Shown here one piece after another: positions 1-6,929 of a stretch of 52,184 nt of DNA (the first letter of the stretch is position 1; each line of letters opens with the position of its first letter). The notes under the pieces were generated by a model that was not told the origin of the DNA, ran no database searches, and was given only the letters and a program-made list of their open reading frames with translations. The DNA is from a virus, in IMG/VR virus record IMGVR_UViG_3300036852_000533, positions 1 to 52,184 of that record; one strand, 5' to 3'. The translations under genes were made by a program, and so were the position numbers.

Positions 1-127
1 GGGGGGGAGATTCCATCGAGGATTAAAAATGAAAACTGAAATTAAAGACGGCGGCCCAGCGTTCCCGCTTTGCACCCTCAATCCGTCGGACGGAACCAAG
101 TTTCTCTGGCAACAGGGAATGACCCTG
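1..127. repeat. Terminal direct repeat, left copy
   Basis: The first 127 bases, starting with seven G, are identical to 52058-52184. A perfect overlap of 127 bp is what a de Bruijn assembler run at k=127 leaves at the ends of a circular or circularly permuted molecule. The repeat contains the start of the first gene and no sign of a packaging site. It is therefore most likely a closure mark and not a biological terminal repeat. The unique genome length would be 52057 bp. Confidence 0.93.
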
Positions 128-283
128 CGCGATCACTTCGCAGGCCTGGCCATGCAGGCGATTTTCTCGCGCTCAGAATCAATTAGCTGTCCCCAATCGA
201 GACTCGACGATGTAGAAAAGTGGGCTGATTATTCATATCAAATCGCCGACGCCATGATAGCCGCACGGGAGAGGAAGCCATGA
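29..283 (+). CDS. Conserved phage small protein (GMTLRD family)
   Basis: This 84-residue protein has the pattern GGPAFP near the N-terminus, GMTLRDHFAG in the middle and a C-terminal ADAMIAAR segment. That combination is common in small proteins of tailed-phage early regions; the function is unknown. The last codons overlap the next gene in an ATGA junction at 280, so the two are probably translationally coupled. The gene sits across the circle junction: its first 99 bases are repeated at 52086-52184. It follows the chain of overlapping small genes at 50.9-52.08 kb. Confidence 0.8.
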   Translation: MKTEIKDGGPAFPLCTLNPSDGTKFLWQQGMTLRDHFAGLAMQAIFSRSESISCPQSRLDDVEKWADYSYQIADAMIAARERKP

Positions 284-477
284 GCGACTACGCCGAACTG
301 TGCAAAGACCTGCGCGAACAGCGAAAGCTCGACCGCGAGAGGTATGGCGTGCCGTGCCCTGAGTGCGTCAGGCTGCTGCCGAAGGCGAATCCATCCATCC
401 TTCTGCCCGGCCAACGATGCCGCATCCACCGATACCGCGACCCGCGCAAACCCGAGAACAAACCACCGACCCCATGA
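280..477 (+). CDS. Small CxxC protein of the early operon
   Basis: This 65-residue protein has a likely metal site: CPEC at residues 26-29 and a later C-R-I-H pair, followed by the motif YRDPR. The same arrangement, with a Pro-rich tail, is found in small early proteins of other phages whose function is not known. It overlaps its neighbours by four bases on both sides (ATGA at 280 and 474), placing it in one translation unit with the 29-283 gene and the ERF recombinase gene. Binding of zinc is inferred from the Cys/His spacing only. Confidence 0.75.
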   Translation: MSDYAELCKDLREQRKLDRERYGVPCPECVRLLPKANPSILLPGQRCRIHRYRDPRKPENKPPTP

Positions 478-1340
478 AAACCACCAAACCGGAAGAATCA
501 CAACAACTAGCCATGCTCGAACCGCCAGAATCGCAACTGCCCGCGCGCCAAGTCGCCTCGCTCACAGGCATCAACATCGCCGCGCTGATTGACAAGGCGG
601 TGGACGCCAAAGCCGCCATTGAAGTCTTGAAGGAACTCCGCGCGATGGAGCGCGACATTGCCGCCGAGCGTTCCAAGGCCGCGTTCGATGAGTCCATGTC
701 CGGGTTTCAGGTGGAGTGCGAACCCATCCTGAAAGAGAAGGGCGTGCCCACGTCGTCCGGTGCGATGGCTTACAAGTACGCTCCGATTGAGGCCATTGAG
801 ATTCAGATTCGCCCACTCTGCCGCAAGCACGGCTTCTCGCACACGTTCGACACCGACACGACCAGCGCGGAGGGCTGGGTGATCGCCAAGTGTCTGGTGA
901 CTCACAAGGATGGCCACTCGCGCGTCAGCACGGCGAAGTTTCCGCTCGGGACCAAGACGAACATCATGTCGAATACGCAACAGTACGCAGCCGCCCTGAC
1001 GTTCGCCAACCGCCGCGCACTCTGCAACGCCTACGGCTTGATTCTGGTAGGTGAGGATTTGGATGGTGACAGCGGCAGGCTTAAAGGCTCCAAAACCACC
1101 GTTCGCCCGCAAGCGCAACCCACCCACGACGACGCCACGAACAAGCGCAAGCTCGTGGACATGCTGCGGAATGTCATTGGCGTTGCCTCTGGTTACAATC
1201 TCGACTTGCGGGCAAAGGAACTGCTAGACGGTTATCTCCATGACGAAAACATCATTGGAGATCAGCAAGGACTGTCAGACCTGGCTGGTGCGGAACTGGC
1301 CAACGCCGTCGCGAAGGTTCAGGCGAAATTGAGCCTATGA
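474..1340 (+). CDS. erf: ERF-family single-strand annealing protein
   Basis: This protein (288 aa) belongs to the ERF superfamily of phage recombinases, which anneal complementary single strands during recombination and genome circularisation. The family core lies at about residues 60-200: a helix rich in Lys/Glu, the stretch YKYAPIEAIE near 101, and the closing motif NRRALCNAYGLILVGEDLDG at about 179-198. The start at 474 was chosen because it forms an ATGA overlap with the upstream gene; longer in-frame starts would overlap it fully. The RecE-like exonuclease that normally partners an annealing protein is the next phage gene (2020), but two integron-type cassette genes now lie between them. 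Confidence 0.92.
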   Translation: MKTTKPEESQQLAMLEPPESQLPARQVASLTGINIAALIDKAVDAKAAIEVLKELRAMERDIAAERSKAAFDESMSGFQVECEPILKEKGVPTSSGAMAYKYAPIEAIEIQIRPLCRKHGFSHTFDTDTTSAEGWVIAKCLVTHKDGHSRVSTAKFPLGTKTNIMSNTQQYAAALTFANRRALCNAYGLILVGEDLDGDSGRLKGSKTTVRPQAQPTHDDATNKRKLVDMLRNVIGVASGYNLDLRAKELLDGYLHDENIIGDQQGLSDLAGAELANAVAKVQAKLSL

Positions 1341-1382
1341 AGACTCCCGAACTCGCCCGCGACGAGGGCGGTCGCTCGTAAG

Positions 1383-1697
1383 ATGGACACTCAAAGTGCA
1401 AAGCCGATCGGAGCGCAGGACAATGGCGCGGTTCGCTGCACTGTCGGGTTAGGCGCACGGAGTGAGTCAGCAACGAGTAAATGGCGAAGAAACAACCCAG
1501 AGAGGGCACTGGCCAAACACCTGAAAGATGAAGCGAAGAAAAACGAACGAAAACACGAAGCGGGCGGGCGCGCAGAAACCCAAACGAAATGTGTCGAGTG
1601 CGGGATGGTCTTTGACCGCACGGAGGCACACGTCCGAGGCTTCCGAATCCTCAAAGGAAACCGGGGCTACAACTGCATCTGCGATGAGTGCGCCTAA
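1383..1697 (+). CDS. Cassette-borne zinc-ribbon protein, paralogue of 8685-8990
   Basis: This 104-residue protein has a basic central part and a C-terminal zinc ribbon: CVEC at about residues 75-78 and CICDECA at the end, with FDRTEAHVRG between. It shares its whole plan with the cassette gene at 8685-8990 (GLGAR, NPE, KK..E, FxRxxAHxRGxR, CDECA end). The stop codon TAA lies inside the attC core box GCCTAAC at 1692-1698. The N-terminal codons read through an attC right arm at 1430-1454. It is inserted, with the next gene, between ERF and the exonuclease. A 14-codon reading frame (1337-1381) fills the gap after ERF. Function unknown; DNA or RNA binding is possible. Confidence 0.7.
   Translation: MDTQSAKPIGAQDNGAVRCTVGLGARSESATSKWRRNNPERALAKHLKDEAKKNERKHEAGGRAETQTKCVECGMVFDRTEAHVRGFRILKGNRGYNCICDECA
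1430..1454 (-). other. attC half-site (arm with core box only)
   Basis: The plus-strand sequence ends in GGGTTAGGC and, on the other strand, reads as a core box GCCTAAC followed by an arm resembling those of complete attC sites at 8756-8762 and 9404-9410. No complementary second arm with its own core box could be found in the 100 bases to the left. I read this as an attC that has lost one half, marking the left edge of a captured segment next to ERF. Confidence 0.55.
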
Positions 1698-1797
1698 CGT
1701 CGCATTAAGCCACGCCGATGAAACCTGAACCGTCCAATCTCGCCGCGAACCCTGTGCCGCCAACGCCCCCGGCGCTGGCTTCAGTAAGTGGTTATGC
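1692..1797 (-). other. attC: attC recombination site (integron cassette site)
   Basis: Core boxes GCCTAAC (1692-1698) and GTTATGC (1791-1797) flank two arms. Read from the core boxes inward, the left arm is 8 nt, then AAGCCA, then CGCC. The right arm on the other strand is 8 nt, an extra G, AAGCCA, an extra G, then CGCC. Two extrahelical bases six pairs apart, eight nt from the core box, is the textbook attC geometry. They sit in the right-hand arm, so the site is oriented on the minus strand. The loop holds the ATG of the next gene. Confidence 0.85.
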
Positions 1798-2023
1798 GGT
1801 GGGTGACAAAGTGACGGCAACGAGAAACATCTGGAGTGCTGCCAACGAGGACTCGCCCATGTATCTCTGCGCTTATCGTGGCGACATCTTAGAAATCCGC
1901 CGACTTGGTTCGTGTGGGTGGGCCTGCTACGTCGCACATCCCGAAAAAGAATCCGGCCCAATGTTTGGTGTCGAGGCTGGTGAAATCAAACCGCATAACG
2001 CAAAATCACAAAAGGGCAAATGA
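1718..2023 (+). CDS. Cassette gene starting in an attC loop
   Basis: This 101-residue protein starts at ATG 1718, inside the loop of the attC at 1692-1797. Its first 27 residues are the Pro/Ala-rich translation of the attC arm. A GTG at 1799, just after the core box, is an alternative start giving a compact 74-residue protein that begins VGDKVTATRN. The body resembles a small beta-barrel: a 'VGDKV' strand, a 'GDILEIRRLG' turn and 'GWACYVAH'. A box GCATAAC at 1993-1999 near the 3' end looks like the next attC boundary. The stop overlaps the exonuclease start by four bases. Family not recognised. Confidence 0.6.
   Translation: MKPEPSNLAANPVPPTPPALASVSGYAVGDKVTATRNIWSAANEDSPMYLCAYRGDILEIRRLGSCGWACYVAHPEKESGPMFGVEAGEIKPHNAKSQKGK
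1993..2017 (-). other. Isolated attC core box and possible arm
   Basis: The heptamer GCATAAC at 1993-1999 is the complement of the GTTATGC boxes at 1791 and 6143 and sits just before the end of a cassette gene, where such boxes lie elsewhere. No complementary arm is visible downstream, where the exonuclease gene begins. It is best read as a remnant of the second cassette boundary. Confidence 0.35.
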
Positions 2024-3033
2024 GCTTTCAAAAGTGCCAAATCGTCGGGGTGAACATCTCACCGACGACGTACCATCAACCTCAGAAACACGAGCGCGGG
2101 TCGCCGGAGTTTGTCATGTCTCAATCCGCACTTAAATCCTTCGGAAAATGCCCAAGCAAATGGAAGGACGGCGCCGAGGAGGATGACACCGCTTCAATGG
2201 CGTGGGGCAACTTGGTTGACACGCTCGTTCTCACGCCACAGTTGTTCGCCGAACGCTATGCCATCCGACCCGAGACGTACAAGGATGAGAAGGGCAACGT
2301 GAAGGACTGGCATCCGAACTCCAACACCTGCAAGGCGTGGTTGGAAGCCTGTCACAAGTATGGTCGAGAGGCCATCAGCCGGGGCAAAGAATCCGAGGCG
2401 TCCAAGGCAGTTCTCAGATTGAAGCGCGACGTTCGCATTGCCGCGTTCTTGGCGGTCTGCAAGTTCCAAGTCGAGTTGCGCGGCTTCTGGAAGGACGACG
2501 TGACCGGACTGGAGATACCCGTGCGCTGCCTTTTGGACGCCGTGCCAGAAGGTGACAGTGAATTCGGGAATGACCTTGGCGATCTAAAAACCTCCAAGGA
2601 TGTTTCGCTTTACACCTTCCGCAGGCAGGCTGTCCGGCTCGGATACCACATTCAATCCGCTTTCAGCTTGGACTTCTTCAATGCTGCCAGTGGGCAGCAG
2701 CGCAACCAATGGCGATTTCTCTTGCAGGAGAGTGATCCGCCGTACCAGACGGGCCGGCGCATTTGCACGTCCTACGAGAACCCGCAGGATGCACCACCGC
2801 AGAACTTCATCCAGTTCGGGCGCGACGAATACAAGCGGATGATGCGGAACTACTGCATCTGCCTCAAGGCGGGCGTGTGGGGCGATTTCGATACGACCGA
2901 CGAAAGCGTAGAGGGCTGGAGCGTGCTTGAAGCCGACCCATGGGCCGTGAATGACGCCCTGTTCGCCCCCAAATTCCAGTTGCCCGAGAGTGCGGAGGAT
3001 TTACGGGTCAATGTGGAGGAGATCACACCATGA
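2020..3033 (+). CDS. RecE-like PD-(D/E)XK exonuclease
   Basis: This 337-residue protein matches the phage RecE-type exonuclease family, which resects double-strand ends to give the single strands used by the annealing protein (ERF, upstream). The N-terminal pattern is typical: TTYH near residue 16, MSQSALKSF near 33 and a MAWGNLVDTLVLTP stretch at 60-73. Nuclease motifs follow: E152, D173 in LLDAVP, and D188-L-K190 in GDLKTSKD. A helix with YHIQSAFSLDFF at 209-220 is the usual fourth motif. The ATG at 2020 keeps the complete N-terminus and overlaps the previous stop. It is followed in an ATGATG junction by a small coiled-coil gene. Confidence 0.85.
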   Translation: MSFQKCQIVGVNISPTTYHQPQKHERGSPEFVMSQSALKSFGKCPSKWKDGAEEDDTASMAWGNLVDTLVLTPQLFAERYAIRPETYKDEKGNVKDWHPNSNTCKAWLEACHKYGREAISRGKESEASKAVLRLKRDVRIAAFLAVCKFQVELRGFWKDDVTGLEIPVRCLLDAVPEGDSEFGNDLGDLKTSKDVSLYTFRRQAVRLGYHIQSAFSLDFFNAASGQQRNQWRFLLQESDPPYQTGRRICTSYENPQDAPPQNFIQFGRDEYKRMMRNYCICLKAGVWGDFDTTDESVEGWSVLEADPWAVNDALFAPKFQLPESAEDLRVNVEEITP

Positions 3034-3254
3034 TGACACCATTTACTCAGATAAAATCACAACAGTTTCGCATCTACGAATTAGAACAAGAACGCGACGC
3101 CCTCCGACAAAAACTTAGAACTTGCATGGAAGAAAAAGGCGGGGTCACAGCCAATTACCTTAAGTGCCAGAACGATTTCAATGTCCTGAAACAACAAGTC
3201 GCCGCAATGCGAAAGGATAAACCGTGGAAACAAGAATCATTTACAACTGGCTGA
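3030..3254 (+). CDS. Small coiled-coil protein
   Basis: This 74-residue protein contains a predicted coiled coil (YELEQERDALRQKLR at about 16-30 and a second helix around 45-60) with no recognisable catalytic motif. The ATG at 3030 overlaps the exonuclease stop; a second ATG at 3033 is in the same frame. It overlaps the next gene by 31 bases. Its position directly behind the exonuclease suggests an accessory early protein, but no function can be assigned. Confidence 0.65.
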   Translation: MMTPFTQIKSQQFRIYELEQERDALRQKLRTCMEEKGGVTANYLKCQNDFNVLKQQVAAMRKDKPWKQESFTTG

Positions 3255-3640
3255 TCGGAGGCTATTGGCCAGGCACCATTACGAAGCGCGGCCTCACAAT
3301 CTGGATGGGCTACTACTTCAACCACGATACGCTCCGCGGACGCTTCTCCTACTGGCTTCTCAACCTCGATTGCGCCATGCGTCGTTCTCCGCACGACCTG
3401 AAATTATGGCTGGCCGACCAGCTTTCACGCGCGGCCATGCGCTTGCGGGGCGAAAAGGTGAGTGTTTTTGGATTCTACGATTACGCCAAGGGCAATCGCG
3501 CTGCGCAACTGTGCGATGCCGTGGATTTTGACCATTGTCTCAACTGGTCGAATGACGAGGCTGACATGATCGAGGAAAACCGGGCCAGACTCCAGGAACT
3601 TGCGAGCCTTGCGGGAGCGACCTGGAGAAGCAACCCATGA
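3224..3640 (+). CDS. Hypothetical early protein, 138 aa
   Basis: The start codon is GTG at 3224. The N-terminal half is rich in aromatic residues (YNWLIGGYWPG, IWMGYYFNHD), followed by an Arg-rich middle and a C-terminal helix (DEADMIEENRARLQELAS). No family was recognised. It overlaps the coiled-coil gene upstream by 31 bases and ends in an ATGA overlap with the small membrane gene at 3637, so it is part of the same operon. Confidence 0.6.
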   Translation: METRIIYNWLIGGYWPGTITKRGLTIWMGYYFNHDTLRGRFSYWLLNLDCAMRRSPHDLKLWLADQLSRAAMRLRGEKVSVFGFYDYAKGNRAAQLCDAVDFDHCLNWSNDEADMIEENRARLQELASLAGATWRSNP

Positions 3641-3753
3641 AACCCATCGCCAGCTTCTGCCTCGTCATCTTCATCGCCTTATGTGTGGCAGCGTTCGCTG
3701 CCGTCACGCTGGCGGCCATTTACTTCTTGGCGACGATCTTCAGCCAGTCCTAA
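3637..3753 (+). CDS. Single-span membrane peptide, 38 aa
   Basis: The peptide begins MKPIASFCLVIFIALCV and is hydrophobic almost throughout: one transmembrane helix covers about residues 5-32, with FSQS at the C-terminus. The ATG overlaps the stop of the 3224-3640 gene. It is the last gene of this rightward block before a hairpin and a convergent gene. Small one-helix phage proteins can act as holin accessories or spanin parts, but nothing here proves that. Confidence 0.55.
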   Translation: MKPIASFCLVIFIALCVAAFAAVTLAAIYFLATIFSQS

Positions 3754-3762
3754 AAAGTAAAT

Positions 3763-3788
3763 CCCGCCAGCCCTTTCGGACTGACGGG
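3763..3788. terminator. Hairpin between convergent genes
   Basis: CCCGCCAG (3763-3770) and CTGACGGG (3781-3788) can form an eight-base stem with one mismatch and a ten-base loop. A-rich sequence precedes it (TAAAAAGTAAAT) but no strong T-run follows on the plus strand. It lies between the rightward membrane gene ending at 3753 and the leftward gene ending at 3810, which fits a bidirectional terminator. Confidence 0.45.
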
Positions 3789-3809
3789 AGCACTTGGAAA
3801 AATTCCCGG

Positions 3810-4457
3810 TTATGGCGTTCTAGGATTGATCGTCACCGTACCATCGGGAGACACAGAGACGGAATTGGTCTGTCCGCCCACGCGCACGAGCGAAGCATTG
3901 CCCCAAGGCGTGACCGCCTTGACCGCTACAATGGCGGGGTCATTCTTCAATTCGCGCGCCAGCTTGCCCAAGCCAGCCGTTGAGCAGCCGGTGAGCGTCA
4001 TTGAAGCAGTCCCGAGCGAGAGCGCGCCGACCAGAAACCACAGACCCACTTTTCCACTGCCTGAAATAACATCTTGATCAAGGAGCGGATTCTGTTTCAC
4101 GAGAGCTTGGTGTCCCCACGTCGCCAATCCGCCCATGACGGCGCCAACATCGCCGCTGCCAGTCCAATAACCGGCTTTTCCGCCAATGTAATCAAGCAGT
4201 GCGCCAATCACCGGGCCGCACCAAGGCAGCGCGGCATCGGGCACGAACTTCAACCATTTCTTTATGGCCATTACGAGCGCGCCGATAACTGGCACGAACA
4301 GGAACTTCCACGCGCTGAATCTGGCCACAAGGTCGTGAATCTTTTGATCGGTCGCGTTCAGTTCCGGTGGCGCATTGGAGACGGTCTGCGCCAGAACCGT
4401 AAACGCGAGTGCGAAAAGCGGGATGAGGACGAGAAACCAGCGGATGTGATTCTTCAT
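3810..4457 (-). CDS. Membrane protein with internal lipobox, holin-like
   Basis: This leftward gene (215 aa) lies alone among rightward genes. Residues 1-24 form a signal or membrane segment (LVLIPLFALAFTVLAQ). Two further hydrophobic segments follow at about 50-66 and 80-95 with small residues and Gly. A third, WFLVGALSLGTASMTLTGC, at about 142-160, looks exactly like a lipoprotein signal ending in the lipobox LTGC. It is unusual to find such a sequence inside a protein. The protein could be a holin-like protein fused to a small lipoprotein (spanin-type). The C-terminal 55 residues are soluble. The lysis role is an inference from topology only. Confidence 0.55.
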   Translation of the reverse strand: MKNHIRWFLVLIPLFALAFTVLAQTVSNAPPELNATDQKIHDLVARFSAWKFLFVPVIGALVMAIKKWLKFVPDAALPWCGPVIGALLDYIGGKAGYWTGSGDVGAVMGGLATWGHQALVKQNPLLDQDVISGSGKVGLWFLVGALSLGTASMTLTGCSTAGLGKLARELKNDPAIVAVKAVTPWGNASLVRVGGQTNSVSVSPDGTVTINPRTP

Positions 4458-4597
4458 GCCTTGGTTTTACGCCGATTGCAAAAATCGTGCAAGAAAAAGC
4501 TTGCGTGTTGTTTATTAACTGTTAAACATGCATAAGTGATCCGCAGCCGCAGCCGCAGCCACGGCGAAATTTGTCAGCCGTCAGCCATCATGTGTCT

Positions 4598-4882
4598 ATG
4601 AACGCGACAATCTATTTCATCTACGAACTGGAAGCCGCGAGAAGCTTCTCGTGCAAGAACACCGTCGAGGACATCGAGGGAGAAATCCGCTACTGGCTCG
4701 GCAAGAGTCCAGGAATGTTCAAAGACCAGCTCAGGGAAATCGTCGTCGTGCCGGATGACCAGAAGAAGGACTGGATGTATGTGCTCCAAAAGCTGGAGGA
4801 CGAACAATCCGAGGCTGAGGAACGCCATCGCCTCAAAGCCGAGAAACGCGAATATGACCGGCTGAAGGCGAAGTATGGCTAA
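4598..4882 (+). CDS. Hypothetical protein with charged C-terminal helix
   Basis: The ATG at 4598 gives 94 residues; a TTG further left would add nine. The N-terminal part reads as a small alpha/beta fold (ATIYFIYELEAA), the C-terminal 35 residues as a highly charged helix (LEDEQSEAEERHRLKAEK). A CCGCAG triplicate repeat lies just upstream (4542-4560). The end overlaps the next gene by eight bases. No family was recognised. Confidence 0.6.
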   Translation: MNATIYFIYELEAARSFSCKNTVEDIEGEIRYWLGKSPGMFKDQLREIVVVPDDQKKDWMYVLQKLEDEQSEAEERHRLKAEKREYDRLKAKYG

Positions 4883-5723
4883 TGACCAAGCTCAAGCAAT
4901 GACCACCGGACCCACAACGACCACTGAACTACCGGCGATCCCGCCGTTGGCTGGGCGGACTGATTCGACTGATTCTCGTCCGAATCATAAAACACTCGTC
5001 AGGAAATCCGCCGCATGGCTGCGCAACCGGAAAAATTGCAATGTGGTGTTCGCGGAACTGGCGACGCAAAATAACGAGACGCCGGATGTCATCGGCTTCC
5101 ACGGTGCCGGCGGATCAATACTCGTGGAATGTAAAACCAGCCGCGCCGATTTCCTCGCGGACAAAAACAAAATCTTCCGGCACCACGAGGAAATGGGAAT
5201 GGGCGATGCGCGATACTTCGCCGCACCCAAAGGACTGCTCAAGCCGGACGAACTCCCGGAAGGATGGGGGCTGCTGGAAATTACTGACGCTGATGGCAGA
5301 ACCTACGAAACCAAACAGGCGACTTACAAGGAGGCGAACAAGCGTGCCGAGGTCAAGATGCTCATGTCGGCAATTCGCCGTCTGGAAATCTCGACGGCAG
5401 TGTTCGTGCGCGCCGAGGAGGAGAACAGTGCGCGCCCAGACATGGTGGCGCGATGGGCGAAAATCTGCCACGAAGCACACGACCGCGATGAAGCATGGAT
5501 AGCCATGCTCCGCCGCGAAGGAATAAAAGCCGCGCACCCTGACGACGGCTGGGTGGACAGGGAGAATAACACCGTCCACTTCGCGTATCCGCAATTCAAT
5601 GATGGCGCTGGCATCGGTGACAAAATCGCTCTCGGCTGGGCATCCGACAAATGGCGCATCGTGACAATCACGGGCCGGGCCGATGGGCTGCTATTAGAAC
5701 GTTGGGCCTTTTCGTCGAACTGA
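4875..5723 (+). CDS. PD-(D/E)XK nuclease, MmcB-like
   Basis: This 282-residue protein carries a PD-(D/E)XK nuclease core: P70-D71 in TPDVIGF and E85-C-K87 in SILVECKTSRADF, followed by a GDARYFAAPKGLL strand and PEGWGLLEI. This pattern resembles MmcB-type DNA-repair nucleases. Residues 1-34 are a Thr/Pro-rich leader that begins ANDQAQ, the translation of a sequence close to the left arm of the attC at 8985, so the start may have been reshaped by a lost cassette junction. A separate C-terminal domain (about 205-282) is unassigned. It overlaps the gene before it by eight bases. Confidence 0.7.
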   Translation: MANDQAQAMTTGPTTTTELPAIPPLAGRTDSTDSRPNHKTLVRKSAAWLRNRKNCNVVFAELATQNNETPDVIGFHGAGGSILVECKTSRADFLADKNKIFRHHEEMGMGDARYFAAPKGLLKPDELPEGWGLLEITDADGRTYETKQATYKEANKRAEVKMLMSAIRRLEISTAVFVRAEEENSARPDMVARWAKICHEAHDRDEAWIAMLRREGIKAAHPDDGWVDRENNTVHFAYPQFNDGAGIGDKIALGWASDKWRIVTITGRADGLLLERWAFSSN

Positions 5724-5730
5724 TAACATC

Positions 5731-5826
5731 ATGGGAAAGATTGCAACAAAAGCTCTGAGCTTCCGTGAGCGCCGCGCCGAATTCTCGACGCGCATCATGG
5801 CGAATGGCCGGCAGAACGCGCGATAA
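5731..5826 (+). CDS. Short basic peptide, 31 aa
   Basis: An ATG at 5731, eight bases after the nuclease stop, opens 31 codons (MGKIATKALSFRERRAEF...). It ends four bases before the next ATG. Spacing and plus-strand orientation fit the operon, but the peptide is short, Arg/Ala-rich and without known relatives. Confidence 0.4.
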   Translation: MGKIATKALSFRERRAEFSTRIMANGRQNAR

Positions 5827-5829
5827 GTT

Positions 5830-6045
5830 ATGAAACTGGTAAACGCCGGCGACAGAGTGGCGGAAGCCTCATTCGCCCCAGCGTCCGAACTACCAACCAG
5901 CATGAATGGCCGATGCCCTCACTGCAACGACTGGACATGGGAACGGCTGTGGGGTGCTCTTGTCCAATGTCTTCAATGCGGGAGGCGCTACTACCACCGG
6001 GGCTGCGAACGGCGAATGCAGCACGACGACAAGCTGAGGCACTGA
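5830..6045 (+). CDS. Small zinc-finger protein
   Basis: This 71-residue protein has a four-Cys site: CPHC at about residues 29-32 and CLQC at 47-50, with a Trp-rich linker and a Cys/His tail (YYHRGCERRMQHDD). A shorter start at residue 25 (MNGRCPHC) would remove a leader of low complexity. Its 3' end overlaps the attC at 6021-6149. It is the last gene before the cassette array. Zinc binding is inferred from spacing; role unknown. Confidence 0.6.
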   Translation: MKLVNAGDRVAEASFAPASELPTSMNGRCPHCNDWTWERLWGALVQCLQCGRRYYHRGCERRMQHDDKLRH

Positions 6046-6149
6046 GGCGATGCAAACGAAAATTTTACTCTGCAAGAAATGCGGAAAATATCTGGACGTA
6101 TGCAAATGCGCAGGGGCAAAGCCTCAGTTGCATCCAACGGGTGTTATGC
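6021..6149 (-). other. attC: attC recombination site
   Basis: The right core box is GTTATGC (6143-6149); the left box is the weaker GCACGAC (6021-6027). The inner arms GCACTGAGGC (6039-6048) and GCCTCAGTTGC (6121-6131) are complementary except for one extra base in the right arm, the position used by the extrahelical base in the other sites. The left outer arm is only partly complementary. The loop of about 70 bases carries the start codon of the next gene. Confidence 0.65.
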
Positions 6150-6340
6150 GGCCACACCATAGAAAGAATATAGTACGCGAAGCAAAATCTGAGATCGAGT
6201 GGTGTAAGGATCAGATTGCGCTGACTCAACTCGGCGGTGAAACAAAGCCATACACGCGAGCCGAATGGATAGTCTGTATGAATCGAAGAATCGAGGCGAA
6301 TCAACAAATACTCAAAAAGCACAATGCTCTGGCCGCATAA
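6050..6340 (+). CDS. Cassette-borne small zinc-ribbon protein
   Basis: This 96-residue protein begins in the attC loop. Its N-terminus holds CKKC and a further C-x-C (KYLDVCKCAG), a rubredoxin-like or zinc-knuckle site. Translation then continues in frame through the attC right arm and into a helical C-terminal part (IVREAKSEIEWCKDQI, ANQQILKKHN). The stop TAA lies in the core box GCATAAC at 6335-6341, so the gene ends exactly at a cassette boundary. An alternative ATG at 6147 would give a 63-residue product without the zinc site. Function unknown. Confidence 0.6.
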   Translation: MQTKILLCKKCGKYLDVCKCAGAKPQLHPTGVMRPHHRKNIVREAKSEIEWCKDQIALTQLGGETKPYTRAEWIVCMNRRIEANQQILKKHNALAA

Positions 6341-6355
6341 CGAACCCATGACAAA
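6335..6355 (-). other. attC arm remnant
   Basis: GCATAAC (6335-6341) encodes the stop of the previous gene and is the complement of the GTTATGC boxes. The following 15 bases have the spacing of an arm, but no partner arm was found in the next 250 bases. A cassette boundary seems to survive here as half a site. Confidence 0.4.
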
Positions 6356-6929
6356 AAAAGAATGTATCATCAAAGCCTGTCAGGTAATCCGCAAGCGGGT
6401 GCGCTTCGATGGCGCGTCAATCTCGCTGCCGACGACTCCGTTTCCGGGTAATGACACGAAGGCAATCCGTGAGGCAACGCGCCTCTACGTGGAATCGTGG
6501 ATCGTGCCACTACTCGACTCCATCGAATCCGGCGACATGACCCGGATCCGACAATACTACGAATTTGAGAAGGGCCACAAAATGGAGTCGCCCAACGTAA
6601 AGGTGGGCGGTCAGAGTGGGCGCGAGAATATGAAAAATGAAACTCCGAGAAGCGATGCTGCCGAAGAACGAACACGGCTGAACTACGAGATGTCTCGCGA
6701 GTGCGGCGACCCGCCATATCCCGGTGCTGACATGGCAGACTTTGCTCGTGGGCTGGAACGCGAACTGAATGAGGTGCTGGCGGTGTTCCGCCACCGGCAT
6801 GTGAACAACGGCGAGAATGATGGCTGTAAAAAGTGCGGCCTCGATCTGCGCCACGAGATACATGAGCGCGTGGCCGCGCAGCCCAACGGCCCGGATGAGC
6901 GGCCCGGCGCTAACACCCCAAAACTCTGA
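6348..6929 (+). CDS. Apparent fusion of two cassette genes
   Basis: The reading frame codes for 193 residues. The first 80 or so (MTKKECIIKACQVIRKRV... to EFEKGHK) form one helical domain. Then comes a stretch translated from GTCGCCCAACGT at 6587-6598, which matches the attC core and arm at 9597-9608. A second unit starts at MKNETPRSDAAE (ATG 6630). It has the PR-S/T-DA and ADFARGLERELNEVL pattern of a widespread small phage protein, and ends in a CKKCGLDLRH metal site. I infer that loss of one attC half joined two cassette genes in frame. The internal ATG could also be used separately. Confidence 0.55.
   Translation: MTKKECIIKACQVIRKRVRFDGASISLPTTPFPGNDTKAIREATRLYVESWIVPLLDSIESGDMTRIRQYYEFEKGHKMESPNVKVGGQSGRENMKNETPRSDAAEERTRLNYEMSRECGDPPYPGADMADFARGLERELNEVLAVFRHRHVNNGENDGCKKCGLDLRHEIHERVAAQPNGPDERPGANTPKL
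6589..6611 (-). other. attC remnant inside a reading frame
   Basis: The core box GCCCAAC (6589-6595) with the preceding GT and following GT is shared with the intact site at 9599-9605. The downstream sequence can only form a short stem (GCCCAAC with GGTGGGC). No second full arm is present. It marks the seam of the fused gene at 6348-6929. Confidence 0.4.

Noticed and set aside
4875-4960. Possible attC at the start of the PD-(D/E)XK nuclease gene
   Set aside because: GGCTAATGACCAAGCTCAAGC resembles the left arm at 8985, but no matching second arm or GTTRRRY box could be aligned, so it is noted only as a possible relic.
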